Origin: Thraustochytrium sp. TN22
Lineage: Eukaryota; Sar; Bigyra; Thraustochytrida; Thraustochytriidae
NCBI GenBank assembly: GCA_013306675.1
Contig: JABLUY010000271.1
Coordinates: 1 to 45,505, forward strand
Direction of reading: 5' to 3'
DNA: 45,505 nucleotides
In this document: piece after piece, positions 10,701 to 19,352 of the stretch
Layout: each line of letters starts with the position of its first letter
Numbering within the stretch: the stretch's first letter is position 1
Position numbers and translations under genes: made by a program
Notes under the pieces: generated by a model
What the model was told of the DNA's origin: nothing
Seen by the model: the letters and a program-made list of their open reading frames with translations, nothing else
Databases searched by the model: none

Positions 10701-12166
10701 TGGACAGGGCGCGCACCAAGCTTCGCGAAGGCTACGCGCGCCTCGTCACCTTCGAGACGCCGACGGGCGGCTATGACTGGTTCGGCAAGAGCCCCGGCCA
10801 CGAGGCGCTCACGGCCTACGGCCTCGTGCAGTTTTCTGAGATGCGGCGCCCCGAACTGGGCCTCGACGGCCTCGTGGACGATGCCATGATGGCCCGCACC
10901 CGCGAGTGGCTTCTGAGCCGTCGCGACGGCAAGGGCGGCTTCAGACGGAACACGCACGCGGTCGACTCCTTCGGCCACGCCCCCGAGGTGACCACGGACG
11001 CCTATATTTTGTGGTCCCTTGTGCGCGCCAAGGTCGTCCCAACGTCTACTCTCAAGCCGGAGCTCGACAGATTACGCGCCATGCTGCACCAGTCCACTGC
11101 GGCTCTTGCAAAGAACGAGGTCGACCCGTATGTGCTCGCCCTCGCAGCGTCCACTGTCTTCAGCGCAGATGGCGAGGCAAACGAGGATGTGCGCCGGGCT
11201 CTGAGTATGCTCGCCGACATGCAGGAAGACGACTCGGGCTGTATTCAGCAGCCGCTCGAAAGGACCATCACCACGCCCACGCAGGCCTTCGGTTACGTGA
11301 ACGAGGTGACCTCGCTGGCCGCTATCGCCTGGCTCGAGGCAGGTGACGAGCGCTGGGTACCAAGGGTGGGAGAAGCCATGAGGTGCATCACGGCGCGTTC
11401 GATGCGCGGCGCCTATGGATCCACGCAGGCCACGGCGCTTGTGCTGCAGGCACTCACAGCCTGGTACTCCAGCGCGCACGGCAAAGCCGAGTCGGGCCGC
11501 GTCACCGTGCACTTTGAGAGCGCCGCCCACAAGGACGCGTCCTGGCCCATCCCCGGGTCGCGCTCCGTGGCGGCCATCGACCTGCCTCATGTGCCTGAGG
11601 TGGTCCGCCTCTCCGTCTCTCTCGAAGCCGGTGCTGGCAGCTCCCTTCGGCTCCCGTACAAGGTGACTGCGCGCTACCGCATCGCGCACGCGCCAGCATC
11701 GGACGAGTGCCAAGTTGCTCTTCTGGAAGCCAGCCATGTTTCCGACGCGGCTGCTGATGCTGGCGCACCGCAGTCGGTGCGTCAAGGCGACCTGGTCCTC
11801 CGCCGATACACGCTGCGGAATCTGCACACGGAGGCCGTGTCCATGCCCATCGCGCGCATTGGCTTCGAAGCTGGTCTCGAGCCCGACATGGAGGCTCTGC
11901 GACACCTCGTTGCGGCAACGACCAATGGCATCGAAATGTTCGAGGTTGGCGACGGCTTTATCACGCTCTACTGGCGCGGCTTGGCCCCCGAAGACGAGCA
12001 GTCCTTCGAGCTCGCCTTTGTTGCTCGTCACGGGGGTCGCTTTCGCAGCCCGGCCTCCGAGGCCTACCTCTACTACGTGCCGGAGCACCGTGTCTACATC
12101 GAGCCATCGGACCTTGCCATAGTTGTCGGGCCATCCTCCTCCTCGCATGCGCATGCGCAGGTTTAA
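7721..12166 (+). CDS. Alpha-2-macroglobulin-like thioester protein, membrane-anchored
   Basis: A 1,481-residue protein of the alpha-2-macroglobulin/complement superfamily, large baits that trap proteases through a reactive thioester. The N-terminus is basic, followed by a hydrophobic segment at about 38-54 that looks like a signal anchor, placing the bulk outside the cytoplasm or in the secretory lumen. A macroglobulin (MG2) strand with TDKPLYRRGDEV follows at about 92-103. The thioester motif is at Cys961-Phe-Glu-Gln964 in a PYGCFEQTSS context, close to the bacterial/YfhM type. The alpha-helical thioester domain follows (GGYDWFG, HEALTAYGL). The C-terminus (about 1370-1470) resembles the receptor-binding domain. 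An Asp/Glu/Ala-rich insertion at about 665-715 with two similar copies of a short block could be the bait region. The stop is followed at once by a CT repeat. Family firm; target proteases unknown. Confidence 0.9.
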   Translation: MRKRERRSPTRDEERGLALKAPAASRGAAARRWVVPRWAAVLGFGLLVVVAQFARSTYEPPAVVVTKGTVLDADDLHGLQIAARKTCTLHVFTDKPLYRRGDEVKAWVMALDALTGEVLSGTELEPGSLAWRLVNSRDSEVRSGSVSDFPSFSNGGETPFRNTTRALPVWTRIDNAMAGGVYRLVVRQRYVNVAGSPTVLCAPGEREIEVRLDSRSTPQLGADVDLIGGDAFAAGDRITLQVANVTDMASGERPMRGVYVRASLHVPGDPEASWTSATLPLDTRTGTRTISVPLPQELAAAPSLSVYATYGVATRTFVVPVPLLRDIEVTFYPLSGHLVEGCTNWVYWEAHSTQTGEPVELRATVELRSREGARQLASTRTSHEGRGRFSILVQHEETYVLRARGLDFELPAASPGVALGSSADTAVFAAGEPVRIRVAASHAQEKLSVALYKRSKLLDQRPAPVSTQGPLELELDPSDATGVLRVVAQAPSGNSLAEMLVFVHPRRLHVRALVSEQANAKRAIPISVHSASAARVVVTVLEVARLRQLPSRRWPPSLRESVLLEAEVDALFSTQDYLDADRQPLDLLLGVQAWRKLVLNDAATLERRWKARLENSESARLARLLGLPAEEVVGAGPLDLRAATTIVHDMPIMRVGYALMATSAAQMDADDDMAEDLAEPEAVRGAAFAVQKLEAVGGAAFAVQMDAEDNVVEDNGAAAPAGKLAPITERMQYPPLSVLRDFKVVHQTLNLDLKPDALNTDAFMANVSFHAPRPGTYLIRVDAWNLAGELGYASADLVAVQDLVATLTAPPRAIVGDAIALDLAVRDASKGVEPLDVLVSGLVDRKGIPADEQGHLAMSLPNTLTKAGRDFFRAKISRTERPRDWVEATAIVHVQEAGVEIIKSAGGMLDIGTTQVALDLNLTSGMSNSARNVHIQVEVFSGLGEQVFSSLESLIRDPYGCFEQTSSTTYPLILLLRFLSTQSSARDGQVRSMMDRARTKLREGYARLVTFETPTGGYDWFGKSPGHEALTAYGLVQFSEMRRPELGLDGLVDDAMMARTREWLLSRRDGKGGFRRNTHAVDSFGHAPEVTTDAYILWSLVRAKVVPTSTLKPELDRLRAMLHQSTAALAKNEVDPYVLALAASTVFSADGEANEDVRRALSMLADMQEDDSGCIQQPLERTITTPTQAFGYVNEVTSLAAIAWLEAGDERWVPRVGEAMRCITARSMRGAYGSTQATALVLQALTAWYSSAHGKAESGRVTVHFESAAHKDASWPIPGSRSVAAIDLPHVPEVVRLSVSLEAGAGSSLRLPYKVTARYRIAHAPASDECQVALLEASHVSDAAADAGAPQSVRQGDLVLRRYTLRNLHTEAVSMPIARIGFEAGLEPDMEALRHLVAATTNGIEMFEVGDGFITLYWRGLAPEDEQSFELAFVARHGGRFRSPASEAYLYYVPEHRVYIEPSDLAIVVGPSSSSHAHAQV

Positions 12167-12170
12167 AATT

Positions 12171-12233
12171 CTCTCTCTCTCTCTCTCTCTCTTTCTCGTC
12201 TCTCTTCCTCTCTCTCTCTCTCTCTCTCTCTCT
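12171..12233 (+). repeat. (CT)n microsatellite
   Basis: Imperfect CT dinucleotide run of about 63 bp, interrupted near 12192-12210, starting 5 bp after the macroglobulin stop codon. Confidence 0.93.
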
Positions 12234-12775
12234 AAGCCTACACAGGCCTAACAGTAAACGTCTGTTGCGCTTGATTTGCTTTGATACTTGCCGGCAGCCG
12301 CGCGTGCCGAATTGCACACCCTCTTGTGCTTGGGAAGGACGGGGGCGGACAATTTGCAACGATCGGTCTTGCCCTCTCGTCGCCCGCGTGGAGCAGGGCA
12401 CAAAGACTGCGAGCCCATTTGCTCATGAGGCATGGGTCAATGAATGACGTTGTTCTCTTTTCTACAGGGCCGACCTTGTCCAGAAAAAGTTGATCTTGGC
12501 GTCTCTCCGCGACACTTCTTGACGTTGTTTGATGCAGGCATTGCAGGCGCAACGTTGCACTTGCACTGCAGCGAGGTACGGATGCCATGACCACAGGCCC
12601 TCCTCTGCGGCGTTGCGCTCCTCGCTCGCGCAGCTGCCCGCGCGCCCGCGGCGGCCGCCGCTGCGGCTGCGCTCGTGCTCGACTCCGCGGCTTGGACTGG
12701 GACGACGCAAGAGCCTGGGACGCGTGGGACGCGCGACAAGGCGCGGCAAAGCAATTTGAGCAAAGCAAAGCACAG

Positions 12776-12824
12776 CAAGGCAAGGCAAGGCAAGGCAAGG
12801 CAAGGCAAGGCAAGGCAAGGCAAG
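12776..12824 (+). repeat. (CAAGG)n minisatellite
   Basis: About ten perfect copies of the pentamer CAAGG, preceded by degenerate CAAAG/CAAGG units from about 12760. It lies about 180 bp upstream of the next start codon, in a presumed promoter or 5' UTR. Confidence 0.93.
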
Positions 12825-13002
12825 AGAGCGAGCGGCAGGCAGCCAGCGGTGGGGGGGCGCGAGGGCGTCCCGCACGGGACGCGCTGGGCCACGGCGTGAG
12901 GAGCCGGAGCAAGCCCTGCGGCTTGGCCGGGGCTGCTGCTGCTGCTCCTGGAACGAGCAAGCGAGCAGTGCAGAATCGACGTCGAGCGCGTCAAGGAAGG
13001 CC

Positions 13003-16000
13003 ATGCCTGCGCACAGCAAGGCGACGCTGGCAGCGCTGGCGCTCGTGCTGGCGGCGGCGGTGGTGGCGCAGGCTGCCGCGCAAGAGACCAAGGCGGCGGA
13101 CCTGAGCGCGTGGCAAGAGCTCTATGACGCGGCCGGTGGCTCAGCGTGGACCGCGTGCGCCGGGTTCTATGATAAGCCGTGCGACTGCGGTTCGATCGTG
13201 ACGTGCAAGGAGGACACCAATGACGGGACGCTGGTCGTGACGGAGTTGAATCTCGCCAGCAAGAACCTGCGCGGCACGCTTGCGACCGCGACGCTGGAGG
13301 CCTTCTCGGCGCTGCTCAAGGTGGACATGTCGGGCAACCCCAAGCTGAGCGTCGCCGAGCCGTACTTGTGGATGGTAAGCGGGACGCCGTGCCTGGACTG
13401 CCCGGCCGGCGTGGAGTGCGTGCTGCCGTCGCACCTCGCGCTCTGCGACGCGACAGAGCTGGGCGGCTGGCGCGAGCTGTACGACCGCGCAGGCGGCGAC
13501 AACTGGATCACGTGCAGCGGCATGCGGTCAACGCCGTGCGAGTGCGGCCAGGTGGTATGCGATGTTGACGTGGAGACACGCATCCCGACAAGTATCCTCC
13601 GCATCGTGCTCCCGGACAACAACATGATCGGCGAGTTGACCGACGTGACGGCGCAGATGCCGAGCCTGGTCAAGCTTCGACTTGGCGGAAACTCGCTCTC
13701 GGTGGCACCCAGCGACATGCTGCCCGACTACGGCTGCGTGAATTTGCTGGCGCGGTGCGCGCTCCCTCAGGTGGACTGCACCGGGATGGAAGAGGTGGCG
13801 CTGTGCGCATGGAGCGATATTGGTGTGTGGCAGCTTCTGCATGCTGCGTTGCACGAGGGAGACTCTGATTGGCGCCTGTGCGAGGATCTGGCCAATGACC
13901 CGTGCTCGTGCGACCGGGTCACGTGCAACGATAAGCAGCGCATCAAGGAGTTGCGTCTCAAGCACATGAGCCTGCGCGGTGAGTTCCCTGTCGATGCGGT
14001 GCGCCGACTGCCCAAGCTCACCCTCCTCGAGGTGGAGGACACCTACGCCAAGACGTCCTTCCCGAACGAAGTGACGCTGGCGGAGATGGACTGCATCAAT
14101 CTGCCGCGCTGCGCGAGCGGCGCGGCGACGTGCTCGGTCGGCCCAGGCGACCTCGACTACTGCAGCGAGCCGGAACCGACGCCCGATATGGCCGAGGCGC
14201 CTTCTGATCTGTGCGAGGCCGATTTCGTGGTCTGGCGCGCCTTCTTTAGCGCGACCAAGGGTGACCAGTGGCTCGAATGCGCCGATCACGAGCTTGACCC
14301 GTGCGCCTGTGTCCCGAGCTGGGACCAGATTGTGGTATGCTCGGGCATGCGCATCCATGAGATCACCCTGCGCAACAACATGCTCACCATTGAAAGCGGC
14401 GCGCTGCCCGTGCATGAGCTGCGCAAGCTGCCCGAGCTGACCAAGTTTCGGATCGACAACCCCAAATCCAACGCCTACGAGAACGTGTACGCGCAGCAGC
14501 CGTGCCTCTCGTGGCCTGAATGCGAATCGGACGACCTGCGCTGCAGGGTTCCGGACAATGCGGTCTTTTGCTTTGAGACGCCGGCACCCACGCCCCTGCC
14601 AACCACGCCTGCGCCGACCTCCCCGCCCACGGTGACCTCGGAGGACCAGGAGGCGTGGGCCGCGCTCTTTGACGCTTCGGGTGGTGCGAACTGGGCCCAG
14701 TGCAGCAATCACCGCACTTCGCCGTGCGCATGCGAGCTTGTCACCTGTGATGGGCCGTACATCACAGCCATGGACTTGCGAGGCAATGGCCTTCAGGGCA
14801 CGGCTCTCCCCGTACACCGTCTCAGCCAGCTTGCTGGGCTTGGGGCCCTCCTTCTCGGGAATCCGGCCAACACGGCGACGCCGAACAGCTTTTCCGCGCA
14901 CATGGACGCCGCCGGCTGCATCGACCTCCCGGAGTGCCTCTCTGGCGGCGCATGGACGTGCAGCTTCTGGGAGGGCGGTACGGTTTGCGCGGCGCCCACG
15001 CCCACGCCCACGCTCGCGCCCGTGGAAACCTTTGAGCTGAGCGCGAACAGCCGCGCCTTCTGGGAGGCCCTCTACGACGGGACTGGCGGGAACGAGACGT
15101 GGATCGTGGGCTGCGACCGGAGCGACCCGTGCGCGTGCAGCGATGGCACGCGGCATGTGACCTGCGAGGGCGGCGAGATTGTCGAGGTGATACTGCCCAA
15201 CAACGCCATGGAAGGCGTCTTTCCCTTCGACGCGATGCAATTGTTGGAGGCCCTGGAGGTCATCCACGTCGGAAACAGCGACGTGGGTCAGAGCGAGGAT
15301 ACCTTCAACGTCTTTTTGAACGAAGATTGCGTCTCCCTCCCGGCCTGCTCCGAGCACTTTACACTAACTTGCGACTTTGACAAAACCGGCGTGGAGTTCT
15401 GCGCGCCGTTCACGCCGACGGCCAAGCCGACGCTGCAGCCCACGCCCAAGCCAACCAAGGCGCCAACCACGGCTGCGCCAACAAGACTGCCCACAGCGCG
15501 TCCCACGAGTGGGGCCCCGACCCGGGAGCCAACGGCTCAGCCGACCGTAGAGGCGCGCGACGTCTTCTTCTCAGTGCGCTTCCGGTTCGGCGACTTTACC
15601 GCGCTCACTGGCAACTATTCCGCGACCTTTCAGGAACTCCTGCAGTCCATGCTGGGGCCCAACGCGCAACTGCACGACGTGCGCCAAGGTAGCATCATCT
15701 TTGACGTCGTTCTGGCCGGCGAGGAGTCGCCCTGGGACGAGTCCGGCCTTACGGAGGCTTTCGTGGAGGGCGCCCACGAGCACTCGTATGAGGTGTACCG
15801 TCAGCTGCTCGGCCCGCTGTACCCACCGCCGTCGGACGCGATGAGGTTCACCTTGTACGGGCCAGAGGGCTTCCCTTCGAGCGCCCCGACTGAGGCGCCC
15901 ACGGAGGCGCCCACGGAGGCGCCCACGAAGACGGGCGAGACGCTGCAGTCCGACGAGATCGTGCTGGCGGGCGTATTCTCCGGCCTGGCGGGCGCGGCGC

Positions 16001-16374
16001 TGCTCGTGGGCGGCTCGTACGCCTTCATGCGGCGCCGCGCGCCGCGCAGGGGCGCCATGAGCGCGCCAGGAGAAGATGGGGAAGACGGCGGAGCCGACAT
16101 CGGCGGCAAGAAGCGACCGACCGGCGCGACGGCTACCGTGCCGCTGTCCGCGGGCCTGGAGGGTGAGCACCCGATGCTGGCGAATCTGCGTCAATTCCAG
16201 CTCGAGGAGAACCGGCGGCGCATCCTGGCGCCAGCGGCCGACGACCTGCCTCCCCCGCGAGCGCCCGCGGTGTCCGAGTGCGAGTTTTACGATAGCAACG
16301 GCGACTTGCTGCTTTCCGACTCTTCCGCGGGGGCGTCGGACCCCAAGTACCAGCGCATCTCCGCCATGATTTGA
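13003..16374 (+). CDS. Type I membrane protein with six Cys-rich leucine-rich modules
   Basis: A 1,123-residue predicted cell-surface protein. A signal peptide (about 1-27) is followed by six copies of one module, each opening with W-x2-L/F...G..W..C.....PC.C...C, like the plant LRR N-terminal cap, then one or two leucine-rich strands with L/I-x-L..N, and closing Cys pairs. The opening Trp residues are at 37, 156, 276, 411, 552 and 687, so the period is 119-141 residues. A Pro/Thr-rich linker (about 804-848) follows, probably O-glycosylated, then an unidentified region of about 120 residues, an APTE repeat, a transmembrane helix (about 986-1010) and a basic-then-acidic cytoplasmic tail with no kinase domain. 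The ATG at 13003 directly starts the signal peptide. A role in adhesion or surface sensing is inferred; the ligand is unknown. Confidence 0.85.
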   Translation: MPAHSKATLAALALVLAAAVVAQAAAQETKAADLSAWQELYDAAGGSAWTACAGFYDKPCDCGSIVTCKEDTNDGTLVVTELNLASKNLRGTLATATLEAFSALLKVDMSGNPKLSVAEPYLWMVSGTPCLDCPAGVECVLPSHLALCDATELGGWRELYDRAGGDNWITCSGMRSTPCECGQVVCDVDVETRIPTSILRIVLPDNNMIGELTDVTAQMPSLVKLRLGGNSLSVAPSDMLPDYGCVNLLARCALPQVDCTGMEEVALCAWSDIGVWQLLHAALHEGDSDWRLCEDLANDPCSCDRVTCNDKQRIKELRLKHMSLRGEFPVDAVRRLPKLTLLEVEDTYAKTSFPNEVTLAEMDCINLPRCASGAATCSVGPGDLDYCSEPEPTPDMAEAPSDLCEADFVVWRAFFSATKGDQWLECADHELDPCACVPSWDQIVVCSGMRIHEITLRNNMLTIESGALPVHELRKLPELTKFRIDNPKSNAYENVYAQQPCLSWPECESDDLRCRVPDNAVFCFETPAPTPLPTTPAPTSPPTVTSEDQEAWAALFDASGGANWAQCSNHRTSPCACELVTCDGPYITAMDLRGNGLQGTALPVHRLSQLAGLGALLLGNPANTATPNSFSAHMDAAGCIDLPECLSGGAWTCSFWEGGTVCAAPTPTPTLAPVETFELSANSRAFWEALYDGTGGNETWIVGCDRSDPCACSDGTRHVTCEGGEIVEVILPNNAMEGVFPFDAMQLLEALEVIHVGNSDVGQSEDTFNVFLNEDCVSLPACSEHFTLTCDFDKTGVEFCAPFTPTAKPTLQPTPKPTKAPTTAAPTRLPTARPTSGAPTREPTAQPTVEARDVFFSVRFRFGDFTALTGNYSATFQELLQSMLGPNAQLHDVRQGSIIFDVVLAGEESPWDESGLTEAFVEGAHEHSYEVYRQLLGPLYPPPSDAMRFTLYGPEGFPSSAPTEAPTEAPTEAPTKTGETLQSDEIVLAGVFSGLAGAALLVGGSYAFMRRRAPRRGAMSAPGEDGEDGGADIGGKKRPTGATATVPLSAGLEGEHPMLANLRQFQLEENRRRILAPAADDLPPPRAPAVSECEFYDSNGDLLLSDSSAGASDPKYQRISAMI
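15893..15931 (+). repeat. 12-bp coding repeat (APTE)n
   Basis: About three perfect tandem copies of a 12-bp unit coding for Ala-Pro-Thr-Glu, just before the transmembrane helix of the six-module membrane protein. It probably forms an extended, glycosylated stalk. Confidence 0.85.
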
Positions 16375-16846
16375 TTTGAGCCGGGGGCGAGCGAGCGCTC
16401 ACGGTCAGTGCGCCAAACACGCCCACACACACACGCGCGCACACACACACATTCATACATACACCTGTGCCTTGATTTTGATTTAAAACCTGATGTGCTT
16501 TCTGCGATGTTAGCCCGGCATGGGGAGATCGAATCGCCTTCTCTCGCACTGGGACTTGCCAGCCCTTGCCCAAGGCTTGCCGCGACGGCGTGACCGTGAC
16601 CGTGACTGACAGTCTGACTGGCAGCGAGCGACCGCCGCGAGCCTAACGACCAGCTTCGCCGCCATGCGCCGAGACTGATTTTTTCCCTCCCCTGCTTTGC
16701 CCGATCAACCGTCGTCGTTGCTGCCAGCGCAGGCGAGTGCGGCGCGGCGGCGCGACAGAGACGAATCCGAAGCCGCGCGCAGCTGCAGGGGCGCTGACGC
16801 CGCCCTCGCAGCCCCCCCCCCGCCCGCGCCTCGCGTGCGTCGCACG
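16375..16846. other. Intergenic region with CA repeat and kelch 5' UTR
   Basis: This 472-bp spacer has an imperfect CA/CACACG run at about 16420-16452 in the presumed 3' UTR of the upstream gene. Near the 3' end is a short upstream ORF (16664-16678) before the kelch start codon. The kelch frame is open upstream to a TTG at 16697, but there is no in-frame ATG before 16847. Confidence 0.6.
16664..16678 (+). promoter_or_regulatory. Candidate upstream ORF before the kelch gene
   Basis: A four-codon ORF (Met-Arg-Arg-Asp-stop) with a near-ideal initiation context (GCCGCCATGC) lies 168 bp before the kelch ATG. If it is within the transcript it would reduce initiation at the main start. Its presence in the mRNA is not shown by sequence alone. 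Confidence 0.35.
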
Positions 16847-18643
16847 ATGCCGCCTGCCGAGGTCTGCGTCCGTCTCGTCGGCGACTTGAGCGGCGTGGTC
16901 TCGCGCAAGGGTGCCGATGGCTGCGTGGAGCTCGAGCTGTCGGCCTTCAGCGGCCGCATGGTGCTGCCTGCCGGCGCGCGTCTCGAGATGAGCGCGGCAG
17001 AGGGCGATGAGCCTGCGCAACGGCCGGAGCCTGCGCCGCAGCAGCGGCTGCAGGAGGAGCAGGCGCAGGAGCAGCAGCAGCAGCAGCGAGGACGGCGCCG
17101 CGCGCGTGGAGCGCCCAGGCAGCCGGAGGAAGAGCGAAACGAGCTGCAAGAGCAACCGGAGCAAAACAGGAACCAGCAGGAGCAGGAGACCAAGACGGAG
17201 ACGGAAAGGGAGGTGAAGAAAACAGGCGCAGATTTGGAGCCGCAAGCACTGCAACCGCAAGATGAGACGGACGGCGGGCAGAGCTCGGACGAGGAGACGC
17301 GGCCGCGCAAGGTTGCGCGCAAGGCTGTCGTGCATGCGGGCGTTGATGCCGCCCTGGCTGGCGTGCAGGACCTCCTCGCGCCTTCTGCTGCGCCCTCAGA
17401 CGCCGGGGTTGTGCCTGCGGCGGTGGTGGCGACGAGCGGCGGGCGACGACCCGCGGCGCGCTGGGGCGCCTCGCTAACGGCGACGCAGCCAGGCAAGCTG
17501 CTCCTCTTCGGCGGCGAAGCGTCGGGGCACGGCGACCTGCTGGGTGACGTGCACGTGTTCATGGCGGGCCAGAACGGGTCGACCGGGACGTGGAGCACCC
17601 CTGCCGGGTGCGAGGGCGCGCCGACGGCGTGGCACACGGCGAGCTTTTTGCCGGGTTCGGGCCACGTGCTGGTGTTCGGCGGGCTGACAGCGGACGGCGA
17701 AACGGACGCGTGCAATGTGTTTGACTGCGATATCGGGCTGTGGTACCCGCTGACGACGAGCGGCGTTGGGCCAAGCGCGCGCATGGGCCACTCGGCATGT
17801 GCGCTGGGCAACGGCGAGCGGCTCTGCATCTTTGGTGGCAAGTCCGGTCGCCGTGAGCTAAACGACGTGTACATGCTGGATACCAAGACGTGGCGATGGA
17901 CGCGGCCGGAGGTGAGCGGGCCCAAGCCGCGGGCGCGAGTCTTCCACGCCGCAGCGGCAGCCGGCCTGCACCGCATGGTTGTGGTCGGGGGGCGTTTCGG
18001 CGAGACGAGCGTCCTGGACGACGTGCACGTCCTGAGTGAGGACCTGTACGGCGCGCTGACCTGGTCCTCACCCGTGGTGACGGGCACCTACTTCCGGCCG
18101 CGTTGTGGCCACGTGGCCCTGGCCAAGCCCGGGTCCGGCTCCAAGATCTACGTGGTTGGCGGCTGGGACACTGCCCAGGGCGCTGTGTACAATGACGTCT
18201 TCCAGCTCGACGTGGACGACGCGCACATGACGCGACCGTCGCACCTGGAGGACGCCCTGCATGCTGTGAGCGGCCACGGCGCCGCCATCGAGGCCAAGAC
18301 GGGCGCGCTCGTGGTGTTCGGCGGGCAGACCTCGGCGGACGCTGGCGAGGACACCATCACGGACCGCGATTCCCTGCTGGCGCTGACGCCAGTTGATGTG
18401 AAAGATCTTGCGCGGCCTGGGTCCCCCAGTGCGCGCGCGCCTGCCAAGCTTGGCGGCTCGCGCTCGCACGCCACGCCGCCACGCGACAACCGCAAGGTCG
18501 CCACGGCTAGCTCCTCTCACAAGCGCAAGCTCGCCAAGAAGACCACCTCGCAGGTGGGTCAGCTGATCAAACCTCGCCGGTACGTGGACAAGGCCCCGAC
18601 GCCGCTTGATCTCACTGGCTTGGATTCCGACGACGGCTTTTGA
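16847..18643 (+). CDS. Kelch-repeat protein
   Basis: A 598-residue protein. Residues about 195-505 contain at least five kelch blades with the double-Gly signature (LLFGGEAS, LVFGGL, CIFGGKSG, VVVGGRF, YVVGGWD, VVFGGQ) and the W/Y-x6-W or DV-x-V-F-x-L strands typical of kelch beta-propellers, which are protein-interaction platforms. The first 45 residues form a small conserved-looking segment; residues about 50-130 are Gln/Glu-rich and low complexity. The tail (about 525-598) is Ser/Lys/Arg-rich and could hold a nuclear localisation signal. The ATG at 16847 is the first in frame. No BTB, F-box or phosphatase domain is visible, so the pathway is unknown. It converges on ADAT2 190 bp away. Confidence 0.85.
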   Translation: MPPAEVCVRLVGDLSGVVSRKGADGCVELELSAFSGRMVLPAGARLEMSAAEGDEPAQRPEPAPQQRLQEEQAQEQQQQQRGRRRARGAPRQPEEERNELQEQPEQNRNQQEQETKTETEREVKKTGADLEPQALQPQDETDGGQSSDEETRPRKVARKAVVHAGVDAALAGVQDLLAPSAAPSDAGVVPAAVVATSGGRRPAARWGASLTATQPGKLLLFGGEASGHGDLLGDVHVFMAGQNGSTGTWSTPAGCEGAPTAWHTASFLPGSGHVLVFGGLTADGETDACNVFDCDIGLWYPLTTSGVGPSARMGHSACALGNGERLCIFGGKSGRRELNDVYMLDTKTWRWTRPEVSGPKPRARVFHAAAAAGLHRMVVVGGRFGETSVLDDVHVLSEDLYGALTWSSPVVTGTYFRPRCGHVALAKPGSGSKIYVVGGWDTAQGAVYNDVFQLDVDDAHMTRPSHLEDALHAVSGHGAAIEAKTGALVVFGGQTSADAGEDTITDRDSLLALTPVDVKDLARPGSPSARAPAKLGGSRSHATPPRDNRKVATASSSHKRKLAKKTTSQVGQLIKPRRYVDKAPTPLDLTGLDSDDGF

Positions 18644-18755
18644 CGAGCGTGGCGGGCAAGCTGTCCGAATCAAAAAGAAAGTAAGAAGAAGTCAAGTCAA
18701 GTCTGTTCATGGCGAGCAAGGAATGCGAAGTGCGCAGGCCGGTCCTGCCGACGGC

Positions 18756-18788
18756 ATGGTATGGTATGGTATGGTTCTACGAACCATA
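18756..18788 (+). terminator. ATGGT repeats and hairpin between convergent genes
   Basis: Between the convergent kelch and ADAT2 genes, four ATGGT pentamers run into a perfect inverted repeat: TATGGTTC (18770-18777), loop TAC, GAACCATA (18781-18788). It may mark 3' ends of both transcripts; this is a structural observation, not a recognised signal. Confidence 0.35.
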
Positions 18789-18833
18789 GATGCGAAGCAA
18801 AAGCACTTGGCCTGCGTCGGGTTTGCCTCCCGC

Positions 18834-19352
18834 TCATGCGTTGGCATTGTCAGATTGCGCCGCGAATTTGGCTTCGAGCGCATCGCGCGACTGAGGGTTT
18901 TCGCGCTTGTAGAAGCGCTGCAAGAGTGCCACAGCCTCGTCGGCCATCAGGCCTGCGTGCAGCTCCATGTCGGGGTCTACGGTGACCACGGAGCCACAGC
19001 CGCCAAACTTGTCGTTGCCGCAGCCGAAGGCAACGCGCCGCACGCCCACCTCGCGCAGAGCGCCTGCGCACATGATGCATGGCTCACAGGTCACGAAGAG
19101 CTGCGAGGCCGCCAGCACTTCCTTGGCTCGCGCGCCATGCTCCGCGAACGCCCTGTCGATGGCCACGATCTCCGCGTGCCGCGTTGCGTTCGCCAGCTCG
19201 TTGGTCTCGTTGCCGCCCCTGGCCACCACGCGCTCCTCCGCGCCAGCTGCAGCTGCGGCCACGAAGACGCACCCGATGGGCACTTCACGCCGTGCCAGTG
19301 CCGCCTCGCCCTCCTCCAGCGCCGCGCGCATCCACCGCTCCTCGCGCAGCAT
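18834..19352 (-). CDS. ADAT2: tRNA-specific adenosine deaminase 2 (TadA/Tad2-like)
   Basis: A 172-residue zinc-dependent deaminase, the catalytic subunit of the ADAT2-ADAT3 complex that converts wobble adenosine 34 of several tRNAs to inosine. His59-Ala-Glu61 (the zinc ligand and proton-shuttle Glu, in NATRHAE) and Pro91-Cys92-x2-Cys95 (PCIMC) form the catalytic zinc site. FGGCGS at about 116-121 is characteristic of ADAT2 rather than of bacterial TadA. The length matches the family. The start at 19352 is the first ATG and leads directly into the deaminase fold, with no organelle targeting sequence. No ADAT3 partner gene is in the window. It is convergent with the kelch gene. Confidence 0.92.
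   Translation of the reverse strand: MLREERWMRAALEEGEAALARREVPIGCVFVAAAAAGAEERVVARGGNETNELANATRHAEIVAIDRAFAEHGARAKEVLAASQLFVTCEPCIMCAGALREVGVRRVAFGCGNDKFGGCGSVVTVDPDMELHAGLMADEAVALLQRFYKRENPQSRDALEAKFAAQSDNANA

Larger units (their letters stand above)
12167..13002. other. Intergenic region with two microsatellites
   Basis: An 836-bp spacer between the macroglobulin and the leucine-rich receptor-like gene. It holds a CT run immediately after the stop, about 500 bp without recognisable features, a CAAGG minisatellite, and a GC-rich 5' flank of the next gene with a short GCT run near 12930. No RNA gene seen. Confidence 0.6.
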
